Assembly (NCBI GenBank): GCA_029882335.1
Contig: JAOUKW010000039.1
Span: 1 to 16,695 of the forward strand
Length of the DNA: 16,695 bases
Source: Candidatus Heimdallarchaeota archaeon
GTDB taxonomy: Archaea > Asgardarchaeota > Heimdallarchaeia > Heimdallarchaeales > Kariarchaeaceae
Direction: 5' to 3'
How positions within the stretch are numbered: position 1 is the stretch's first letter; every line of letters begins with the position of its first letter. Shown here in pieces: positions 1 through 6,021 of the stretch. The notes beneath the pieces are model-generated. The model searched no databases and had not been told where the DNA came from. It worked only from the letters and a program-made list of their open reading frames with translations. The position numbers and the translations under genes are program-made.

Positions 1-332
1 TTCCTACATTATATGTGTGGGAGTCTGGCGACGGCAGGCAGGGTTTGGGCTGAACGTGTGTATGTATATACAAAAAAGATCATGCAATCATCATGAGAAA
101 AAATTTGTAACAAAAATCAGTCTAAATTTTTCCAATACAAAAACCTAAAACGGTGATTTACCAAACTAATACAGTGATTATTCAACCGATCCTTGAGAAT
201 TTATAATAGCCATATGAATTAAATGTTTTACCTGAATTCTTGCATAAAATGATATAATTTATTCTAAGATCAAATTATTTGATACAGAAAATCAAGTTTA
301 ATTGGAAATTATAATTTTTCCCCCTAGTAAGG
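1..332. other. Gene-free left edge with a GC-rich island
   Basis: No convincing coding frame is seen on either strand before the GTPase gene. Bases 14-60 are about 64 percent G+C by hand count, in a window that is otherwise strongly AT-rich. In AT-rich archaea such islands often mark structured RNAs, so this may be one end of a non-coding RNA. I could not match it to tRNA, 5S, SRP or RNase P RNA, and no U-tract follows on either strand. The rest of the stretch is AT-rich and featureless up to the GTPase promoter. Confidence 0.4.
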
Positions 333-342
333 TTATATATAA
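333..342 (+). promoter_or_regulatory. TATA box of the small GTPase gene
   Basis: TTATATATAA is centred about 24-25 bp before the ATG at 361. With the usual archaeal spacing of about 26 bp from TATA centre to transcription start, the transcript would begin at or next to the ATG and be leaderless. No Shine-Dalgarno sequence is present, which agrees with this. Confidence 0.65.
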
Positions 343-360
343 CAATTGTATTAATATCAT

Positions 361-1065
361 ATGTACAATTCCGAATATGAAAAATACAAAAAACAACTAC
401 TAAAAGAAAATAAGGAGAATGAAAAAAATCAGGATAATGATACCGTCTCCAAAGATGCCACTGCTGTAACAAACGAAATAGACACTTATACATCGTTATC
501 TGTTGGATATTCCGATGATACACGCGGTATTATGGATCCAGATCCCTTTGGATACGAAATGAATATAGTATGGGTTGGAGAAGATGAAGTTGGAAAACGT
601 ACCTTACTGAAACATTTTGCAAAAGAAGGTGAATTCATTTCCGATTACAGAGCTGTACTCGGTATAAAGCCATACAGCCGATTTGAACTCGTAGATAACA
701 AAAAAATCTGCTACTCAATTAGAGAAATCAGCAGTGAAGGAAAAATTAAAAGTATGCGATCGCTATTCTTCAAAATCACAGACGCTGCCTTTGTTATCTT
801 TGATTTAACCAATAGAATATCATTTAATAAAACAGAATCTTGGATCGAAGAACTAAGAAAAGCAAATAATGAATTAGTAATTATCCTTGTAGGAACTAAA
901 AATGATCTAAATAACGAAAGAAAAATTAACAAAAATGAAGCAGAAGACTTAGCAAAAAAGGTTCAAGCATTCAAATATGTTGAAACATCTGGAAATACCG
1001 GAGAAAATCTCGAAGAAATCTTTATGATGCTAAGCAGAAAATTAATAGAAAAAAGAGAAAGTTGA
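361..1065 (+). CDS. Degenerate Ras/Rab-like small GTPase-fold protein
   Basis: The protein has 234 residues: a charged, probably disordered N-terminal extension (1-65) and a Ras-superfamily G domain (67-232). The P-loop is GEDEVGKRT (73-81), with Arg80 where Ras has Mg-binding Ser17. The switch I threonine is Val99 in AVLGIKP. The switch II DTAGQE motif reads EISSEG (122-127), so the Mg-site Asp, the Gly and the catalytic Gln are all changed. The guanine-recognition motifs survive as TKND (179-182) and ETS (208-210). I infer a pseudo-GTPase that may bind nucleotide but is unlikely to hydrolyse GTP in the usual way. It has no C-terminal prenylation cysteine. Asgard archaea carry many small GTPases; this one stands alone behind its own promoter. 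Fold assignment is firm; role and partner are unknown. Confidence 0.85.
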   Translation: MYNSEYEKYKKQLLKENKENEKNQDNDTVSKDATAVTNEIDTYTSLSVGYSDDTRGIMDPDPFGYEMNIVWVGEDEVGKRTLLKHFAKEGEFISDYRAVLGIKPYSRFELVDNKKICYSIREISSEGKIKSMRSLFFKITDAAFVIFDLTNRISFNKTESWIEELRKANNELVIILVGTKNDLNNERKINKNEAEDLAKKVQAFKYVETSGNTGENLEEIFMMLSRKLIEKRES

Positions 1066-1179
1066 TAAAAAAAAATGCAAGATTTGTGTTTTGAAAATAA
1101 TTGAAATTTGAATATAATTGAATTTAGAATATTAAATTTCAACAAAAAATTAAAAAAAATTTTAATTCAGATTAATTAT

Positions 1180-1206
1180 GACTTACACCAATAAAATCGA
1201 ACCAAA
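1180..1206 (-). repeat. Left copy of a 27-nt inverted repeat
   Basis: The minus strand here matches 1846-1872 of the plus strand at 25 of 27 positions and shares the core TATTGGTGTAAGTC. The two copies face away from each other and enclose about 640 bp holding the LRR pseudogene and the tRNA-Pro gene. No clear target-site duplication is visible at the outer borders. Confidence 0.7.
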
Positions 1207-1207
1207 C

Positions 1208-1508
1208 TTAACTGGAAGAATGAATATTTGATATAGACACAACTAATTCTTTTAGGGTTCAGGGCTTGCTGAATGATTATGATAGTCAAGTTAGTTTATT
1301 TTCCGCGAATGTTTAAAAATTTGACTAGATAAGCAAGGATTTCAAGTGATAACTTTAATTTACTTACTTGCAAGTTCAAAACCTCCAAATTGCTTAAATT
1401 AAGAAAGGAATCTTGCAGAGAAGGTGATTCATTCATAGATAATTCCAATTCACCATTAACAATATTCAAAGAAGAATTATATTTATTGTTTATACCCAAC
1501 ATACACAT
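1208..1508 (-). pseudogene. Decayed leucine-rich-repeat protein gene
   Basis: The frame starting at ATG 1508 reads into leucine-rich-repeat sequence (NLSNLEVLNLQVSKLK, then LVKFLNI) and stops at about 1296. Shifting frame by one base just before the stop restores an LRR signature, ENKLT. The shifted frame then continues through in-frame stops as SFSKP-stop-TLKEL, which fits the consensus SF.KL.TLKEL. One frameshift plus at least three stops in a recognisable repeat array indicate a dead gene. The upstream part is not recognisable. It lies directly downstream of the tRNA-Pro gene on the same strand and ends beside the left copy of a 27-nt inverted repeat. A short expressed fragment of 70 residues cannot be excluded. 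Confidence 0.6.
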
Positions 1509-1665
1509 AAGGGCTTGTCATTGCTCCTATATTATTTGCAATCGGATTTCATCAGAGTCCAATAACTTACTAGGTTTATTAAATATTAAACATATGTGTA
1601 TGAAAAGTGTAATGAATTTAAATTCATCATTATTGAAAGTTTAACTTAATGAGGATTGGAAATAG

Positions 1666-1675
1666 AAAAAAAAAA
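1666..1675 (-). terminator. U10 tract ending the tRNA-Pro transcript
   Basis: Ten consecutive T residues on the minus strand begin two bases after the tRNA discriminator base. Oligo-U tracts of this kind terminate archaeal RNA polymerase without needing a hairpin. Confidence 0.7.
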
Positions 1676-1690
1676 GTGAGATAGGAGGGA

Positions 1691-1719
1691 ATTTCGTTTT
1701 AGTATCTTGGTACTGAAAT
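1691..1719 (-). other. Non-canonical T-loop intron (59/60) of tRNA-Pro
   Basis: This 29-nt insertion splits the T loop. Exon TTCG (54-57) pairs perfectly with CGAA near the intron 3' end, with 3-nt bulges on both strands at the cut sites and the T stem as the outer helix. Inside, AGTA and TACT form a hairpin around CCAAGA, extended by TTT/AAA. A short direct repeat (CGAAAT) at the borders leaves the exact ends uncertain by a few bases. The position given restores a consensus TTCGAAT loop. Confidence 0.85.
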
Positions 1720-1741
1720 TTCGAACCCCCGGCCATCTGGA

Positions 1742-1770
1742 ACTTCACTTATACGAAATTCCGTAGTAGA
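1742..1770 (-). other. Canonical tRNA-Pro intron (37/38), bulge-helix-bulge
   Basis: This 29-nt intron follows G37. Loop bases TTTG (32-35) can pair with TGAA near the intron 3' end (two Watson-Crick and two wobble pairs), leaving 3-nt bulges at each cut site. Inside the intron, TACG and CGTA form a hairpin around GAATTT. This fits the substrate of the archaeal splicing endonuclease. Confidence 0.85.
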
Positions 1771-1828
1771 CCCAAACCAGACATTCTACCAAGCTGAACT
1801 ACTATCTCAAACTTAAGTCTGAATGAAA

Positions 1829-1837
1829 TATTTTATA
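1829..1837 (-). promoter_or_regulatory. TATA box of the tRNA-Pro gene
   Basis: TATAAAATA on the minus strand is centred about 25 bp upstream of tRNA base G1 (1808), so transcription would start at or just before the mature 5' end. Confidence 0.7.
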
Positions 1838-1845
1838 CTCTTCGA

Positions 1846-1872
1846 TTTGGTTCAATTATATTGGTGTAAGTC
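1846..1872 (+). repeat. Right copy of a 27-nt inverted repeat
   Basis: This is the partner of 1180-1206, identical at 25 of 27 bases in opposite orientation. It lies upstream of the tRNA-Pro promoter and about 175 bp before the YrdC gene. Confidence 0.7.
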
Positions 1873-2046
1873 CCTATTTATCTGATTTAATTTTATTCAA
1901 TTTTTCATCTGTTATTTTATCAATCCTCTTCATTTATCATTTTCTTAGCATTACTATATCCAAAATTAAGTTTCAATAGTCTGAACTCAATAAATATAGA
2001 TATTCCAAACGCATACTCTAATAAACTTACATGTATAATTTAATAT

Positions 2047-2661
2047 ATGAAGAGGATAAATGAAAACCAAATAAATGTAGTTGAGTTGGTTTCTATGTTA
2101 TCCGAACATAAAATTATGTTATATCCCACTGATACTGTAGCAGGAATTGGTTGTGTGGGTACAGATCAAATTGCGGTGGAAAAAGTATTTAATATAAAGA
2201 GAAGATCGACCAATAAGCCAGTATCCTATGCATTTTCATCATTTGAGATGATTAGTCACTATGCATATGTTCCAGATGAAGTAATGCGAATTAAGCATCT
2301 ATTTCCAGGTGGTATTACTTTGATTTTGAGGAGGAAACCTTCTGCACCTTTATTGTTTGGGCTTGATTTGGATACAATTGGAGTAAGAATTCCGGATGTT
2401 CCTTGGTTAATAGAGGTGATTCGTGTGTTGAATAAACCGATAGTGACTACAAGTGCTAATCTATCTGGGGATAAACCAATATTAGAATTGGGTGAATTTT
2501 CTGGTGATATTATCTCTGAATTGGATATTTTGATAGAATGGGATAGAAATCTAGGAGGTCAATCATCTACTGTAATTTCCTTGGTTGATGAAGTAAAGGT
2601 ACTCCGAGAGGGGTTGGTTGATGGTAGATTATTATTGGATTTGCTTACTGATAATTCTTAA
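2047..2661 (+). CDS. yrdC: YrdC/Sua5-type threonylcarbamoyl-AMP synthase
   Basis: YrdC/Sua5 proteins condense L-threonine, bicarbonate and ATP to threonylcarbamoyl-AMP, the first step of t6A37 synthesis in tRNAs reading ANN codons; the KEOPS complex then transfers the group. The 204-residue protein has the family motifs in order: YPTDTVAGIG (26-35), KRRSTNKPVS (51-60), FPGGITLIL (86-94), IGVRIPD (111-117), PIVTTSANLSG (131-141) and a late SSTVISL. It covers only the YrdC domain and lacks the Sua5 C-terminal domain found in many archaeal homologues. The start is an ATG with no clear Shine-Dalgarno, so the message may be leaderless. It is a single-gene unit facing a minus-strand gene across a short repeat array. 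Confidence 0.93.
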   Translation: MKRINENQINVVELVSMLSEHKIMLYPTDTVAGIGCVGTDQIAVEKVFNIKRRSTNKPVSYAFSSFEMISHYAYVPDEVMRIKHLFPGGITLILRRKPSAPLLFGLDLDTIGVRIPDVPWLIEVIRVLNKPIVTTSANLSGDKPILELGEFSGDIISELDILIEWDRNLGGQSSTVISLVDEVKVLREGLVDGRLLLDLLTDNS

Positions 2662-2690
2662 GTATTAAATTGAAGAAGCATGAATGAATC

Positions 2691-2749
2691 TATTTATGGA
2701 TTTGTATTTTATGAATGTGTATTTTATGATTGAATATTTTATGAATGTG
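2691..2749. repeat. 15-bp tandem repeat, about four copies
   Basis: Three adjacent 15-bp units occupy 2705-2719, 2720-2734 and 2735-2749. The first and third are identical (TATTTTATGAATGTG) and the middle one differs at its end. A 14-bp degenerate unit precedes them at 2691-2704. The array sits between the converging ends of yrdC and the minus-strand 132-residue gene. Confidence 0.75.
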
Positions 2750-2809
2750 TAAATTACGAAATTTGCCCGGTGACAAAATATATTATTCTCTACAGTGTTC
2801 TATACAATA

Positions 2810-3208
2810 CTAAGAATTAGATAATGCTTCTAATCGATTAACACGATCTAATAATTCGCTGACAGTTTTTTCTAATTTGGTGACCTTATCGACTAATCCA
2901 TCAATTCGTGGATCTACATAAGGTTCGTCATGAGTAGTTGCTTCTTCACCTTTTCCTTCTTTAGCCATTAGATGTATTGCTTGAGATACAATTTCTTTGT
3001 GTATCATATCATGTTGAAAGGAATTGACATTTAAATTTACTTTTTGAAATAATGATCCAAGATTTCCATGAATTGCTCTTTTTGTCATATGAGTTACTTG
3101 TACCTCACCTTCTACTACATCACCCAGTTTAATTCTCACATACCATTGAGAATTGTCGTTTTCTAATGAACAATTATATTTTGTTCCTTGTACCTTTGCT
3201 GAATACAT
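2810..3208 (-). CDS. Uncharacterised protein with a C-terminal coiled coil
   Basis: I do not recognise this 132-residue protein. Residues 1-83 look like a small mixed alpha/beta domain (QWYVRIKLGD, EGEVQVTHMTKRAIHGNLG, then an amphipathic helix ending in HLMAKEG). A short acidic linker (86-100) follows. Residues 103-129 form a heptad-like helix (VDKVTKLEKTVSELLDRVNR) suited to oligomerisation. There is no signal peptide, membrane segment or cysteine cluster. The ATG at 3208 is preceded by AT-rich promoter-like sequence without a Shine-Dalgarno, again suggesting a leaderless message. It is divergent from topA. Base composition resembles its neighbours and the frame is intact, so it looks like a real gene, possibly lineage-specific. 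Confidence 0.75.
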   Translation of the reverse strand: MYSAKVQGTKYNCSLENDNSQWYVRIKLGDVVEGEVQVTHMTKRAIHGNLGSLFQKVNLNVNSFQHDMIHKEIVSQAIHLMAKEGKGEEATTHDEPYVDPRIDGLVDKVTKLEKTVSELLDRVNRLEALSNS

Positions 3209-3395
3209 ATTAATTCCTACATTATAGTAAATAATTTCAAATACTTATGGTTTTTTTTTATTGTCAACAAAACATTAACTAATCTTTATTATTTTGTAAT
3301 TATTAATTCAATATGTTGGGTAATTGATCTTGCAAACAGAATTAGTTAAGAAATATAAAATTGGATTTCCCGGTGATTACTTAAAGTCACCATAT

Positions 3396-5741
3396 ATGCT
3401 TGGTATTGCAGAAAAACCTACTGCTGCAAAAAGAATTGCAAGTACATTGGGAGTAAAATCGGAAAAAATTACTGTACCTGTAATTAGATTGATAAATAAT
3501 AAGAAAACCGAATTACCCAGTATAGATATATATAGAATTGAAGTAGAAAATCAATCCATGGCAATATTCATTATTCCTGCTCTTGGTCATTTATTTACTT
3601 TGGTTCAAGATGGTTTGGGATGGCAATATCCTGTTTATGATTTTAAGTGGGAGGCTAATCATCTCACTCGTCGGAGAAATAAGGAAGAAACGAAGTTTGA
3701 TCAACGAATTGAGGCAACAATTGAGGTCTTACGTAAAGTAATAAAAAAATCAAAAAAGAATATTGTTATGACTGATTATGACGAAGAGGGTGAGGTTATT
3801 GGTGGGATAATTATCTCTCAATTAGTCGGTGATAAGGAGTTATCCAAGGCATGTAGGATGAAATTCTCTTCATTTTCAAAGAAGGAGTTGCAGTCTTCTT
3901 TTTCAGAGGCATTAAGTAATGGAGGTATAAACAAGGGTATGTATCAAAGAGGTTTGATGCGACACTATTTAGATTGGTTGTGGGGGATTAATTTATCTCG
4001 GGCATTGATGCTTTCATTGAAAAATACATCTGGACAATACTCAACATTATCTACAGGAAGAGTGCAGGGTCCAACTTTATCGTTTATCTCGTTGCGTCAA
4101 AAGGAAATAGAATCATTTGTCCCAATTCCTTTTTTCAAATTATTCGTTTCTCTTGATATCGATGGTATTACGCCGATAGAATATGATCGTGGAGTAATTA
4201 AATCACAAAAAGAAGCAATAAAAGTTGTCACAAAAATAAAAGGAGAGGAGGCAGAAGTCAAGGAAATAAAATCTCGAAGTCGAAAGGATGCACCACCGCC
4301 ACCATTTAATTTATCATCGCTTCAAAATGATGCATATCGCTATCATCGAATTAATCCGTCTAGAACACTTCAGGCAGCAGAAAACTTATATTTGGATGCA
4401 GCAATATCTTATCCCAGAACAAGTAGTGAAAGGTATCCTGATGGGATCAATCATCAAGATATAATATCAAAATTATCAAAAAATCCTGGATTTGCAAAAA
4501 TAACTAAAAAAATACTAGCTAAGAAAAAATTAAATCCTATTGTGGGGAAGAAACAAGATCCTGCTCATCCTTGTATTTATCCTACCGGTGGTAAGCCTCG
4601 TAACTTAAAAGGCGATAATGAGAAAATTTACGCTTTAATAGTACATCGCTATCTATCAACTTTTGGTGAAGATGCAGAGGTTCAAATTAATAGAATTAAC
4701 TTTGAGATTAAACAGGAAAAGTTTCATATCACTGGAAGGCGTACTTTGAAAAAGGGATGGCGTGAGCTTGCAGGCACATATGGACAATCAGAGGATAAAG
4801 AATTACCTAATTTAGAGGTAGATATGAAATTTAAAGTAGACAGTGCGAGTCAAGAAACAACGTACTCAAGACCTCCACCATATTATAACCAATCTTCATT
4901 ATTGAAGAAAATGGAAGAACAGGGAATTGGGACAAAAGCAACAAGATCTGAAATAATAAAGAGCTTATTTGATCGGAAATTCCTCGATGGTAATCAAATA
5001 GAAATAACACCTGTTGGAGATATAATTAATGAAGTATTGACAAAATATAGTCCACAAGTATTATCTGTGGAATTATCACGGAATTTGGAGAAAATGGGAG
5101 ATTTAATTGAGGAGACCATTAATGAGGAAAAATCAGAAGAAGAAGCATTTACTCTTTCTGATGCTTTAGTTCAAGGTGTAAGTTACCTGCATAATATGCT
5201 TGGTGATATTCAGTCGAATGAAAGTCAAGTAGGTTCTTTGATAAGTACTCAATTAACCATTCAGAGAAAGAATGAGACGGAAATCAGTAAGTGTATATCA
5301 TGTAAAGATGGAATGTTAAAAATCATTCACAATTCTGCAACTGGTAAGCGATTTGTAGGATGTACTGAATACTTCAATAATCAAAATTGTACAATCACTT
5401 TCCCCTTACCTCAGAGAGGTAAAATCATAAAAACAGATGGTATATGTAAAATTGACAGTTATCCTGTAATAACAATAATCACAGGAAGAAAACCATGGTC
5501 TCTATGTTTGCATCCAACCTGTCCATCAAATGAGATGTTGAAGAAATCTGATAAAAAATCAAAAACTACTGAGGAATCTGAAGTAAAAACAAGTGTAGCT
5601 AAACCAACGAGTGAATCCAAATCAAGTACGAAAACAACAAGATCAATTCCCAAGAAGACAACTAAGAAAACAACCAAGAAGAAAACCGAAAAAACTACTA
5701 CGAAACCAACCAAAAAAACAACTAGGAGGAAATCAAATTGA
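3396..5741 (+). CDS. topA: Type IA DNA topoisomerase with a lysine-rich tail
   Basis: The enzyme relaxes negative supercoils by transient single-strand cleavage through a 5'-phosphotyrosine link. I prefer ATG 3396, which places the Toprim strand at the N-terminus (MLGIAEKPTAAKRI). The same frame opens 24 codons earlier at TTG 3324, directly after a stop, and that start cannot be excluded. Numbered from the TTG, Toprim carries Glu30 and the DxDxE triad Asp151/Asp153/Glu155. The catalytic tyrosine is Tyr363 in ISYPRTSS. A four-cysteine zinc motif follows (Cys657, 660, 680, 689), then a partial second one (Cys708, 728, 733). The last 65 or so residues are a Lys/Thr/Ser/Pro tail resembling linker histone tails. 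It heads the operon leading to srp54 and pus10 and overlaps the next gene by 4 nt. There is no reverse gyrase helicase domain. Confidence 0.95.
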   Translation: MLGIAEKPTAAKRIASTLGVKSEKITVPVIRLINNKKTELPSIDIYRIEVENQSMAIFIIPALGHLFTLVQDGLGWQYPVYDFKWEANHLTRRRNKEETKFDQRIEATIEVLRKVIKKSKKNIVMTDYDEEGEVIGGIIISQLVGDKELSKACRMKFSSFSKKELQSSFSEALSNGGINKGMYQRGLMRHYLDWLWGINLSRALMLSLKNTSGQYSTLSTGRVQGPTLSFISLRQKEIESFVPIPFFKLFVSLDIDGITPIEYDRGVIKSQKEAIKVVTKIKGEEAEVKEIKSRSRKDAPPPPFNLSSLQNDAYRYHRINPSRTLQAAENLYLDAAISYPRTSSERYPDGINHQDIISKLSKNPGFAKITKKILAKKKLNPIVGKKQDPAHPCIYPTGGKPRNLKGDNEKIYALIVHRYLSTFGEDAEVQINRINFEIKQEKFHITGRRTLKKGWRELAGTYGQSEDKELPNLEVDMKFKVDSASQETTYSRPPPYYNQSSLLKKMEEQGIGTKATRSEIIKSLFDRKFLDGNQIEITPVGDIINEVLTKYSPQVLSVELSRNLEKMGDLIEETINEEKSEEEAFTLSDALVQGVSYLHNMLGDIQSNESQVGSLISTQLTIQRKNETEISKCISCKDGMLKIIHNSATGKRFVGCTEYFNNQNCTITFPLPQRGKIIKTDGICKIDSYPVITIITGRKPWSLCLHPTCPSNEMLKKSDKKSKTTEESEVKTSVAKPTSESKSSTKTTRSIPKKTTKKTTKKKTEKTTTKPTKKTTRRKSN

Positions 5742-5974
5742 GCTGTGAGATTGATGGATGTCATAAGGAGAAGATTTCAAAATTCTGTTCTAGACATGAA
5801 TTGGCAAAGGAGAATATAGAAAAAGAATTTTCCAAGTGGCAAATTGCATTTGGGTCTTCCTATACAATGGTTGAATACTTAACTGAATTAATTGAGAATG
5901 AAGACTTAAATTCAGGTATGTGGGTAAAAGATATTGCAGAATATATTCTAGAAACAAAGAATGATGAAAATTAA
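5738..5974 (+). CDS. Small zinc-binding protein between topA and srp54
   Basis: This is a 78-residue protein of unknown function. A CCCH cluster at the N-terminus (Cys3, Cys8, Cys16 and His19 in the pattern C-x4-C-x7-C-x2-H) probably binds one zinc. The remainder is helical, with an aromatic core (FSKWQIAFG, MVEYLTELI, SGMWVKDIAEYIL). The start is TTG at 5738, which overlaps the topA stop as TTGA and sits 7 nt after a strong Shine-Dalgarno (AGGAGG), so translation is probably coupled to topA. I have a vague memory of similar short CxnC proteins beside archaeal information-processing genes, but cannot name a family. Nucleic-acid or ribosome binding would be a guess. Confidence 0.8.
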   Translation: MSCEIDGCHKEKISKFCSRHELAKENIEKEFSKWQIAFGSSYTMVEYLTELIENEDLNSGMWVKDIAEYILETKNDEN

Positions 5975-6021
5975 TTTGTATCCATCAAAGTTTTTTAATT
6001 AGGTAATTCTGAATAAAATTT

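Larger units (their letters stand above)
1677..1808 (-). tRNA. tRNA-Pro(UGG) with two introns
   Basis: The cloverleaf is read by hand on the minus strand. The acceptor stem GAGATAG (1808-1802) pairs perfectly with CTATCTC (1684-1678). The D arm is GTTC/GAAT with a GG-containing loop. The anticodon stem TCTGG/CCAGA encloses TTTGGGT with anticodon TGG (1774-1772). The variable loop is TGGCC and the T stem is GGGGG/CCCTC with one G-U pair. The discriminator is A1677, and CCA is not encoded. Two 29-nt introns interrupt it, one at the canonical 37/38 site and one in the T loop between 59 and 60. Removing both leaves 74 nt and a standard TTCGAAT T loop. A TATA box upstream and a U tract downstream show an independent transcription unit. 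Confidence 0.93.

Noticed and set aside
60..110. C/D box RNA suggested by ATGATGA on the minus strand
   Set aside because: No correctly placed D box (CTGA) follows on that strand at a suitable distance.
1101..1142. Inverted repeat TTGAAATTT/AAATTTCAA after the GTPase gene as a terminator
   Set aside because: The pairing is real, but the stem is mostly A/T with a 24-nt loop and no following T tract on the plus strand, so it may be chance in AT-rich DNA.
1612..1627. 16-bp palindrome ATGAATTTAAATTCAT
   Set aside because: It is perfect but low in complexity and away from any promoter; chance is plausible in this composition.
1390..1644. Open frame of 84 codons on the plus strand
   Set aside because: It runs antisense to the LRR remnant, has no promoter or recognisable motif, and its composition looks like non-coding AT-rich DNA.
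5459..5764. Hydrophobic 101-codon frame antisense to the end of topA
   Set aside because: The Val/Leu/Phe runs are simply the complement of the lysine/threonine tail codons of topA.
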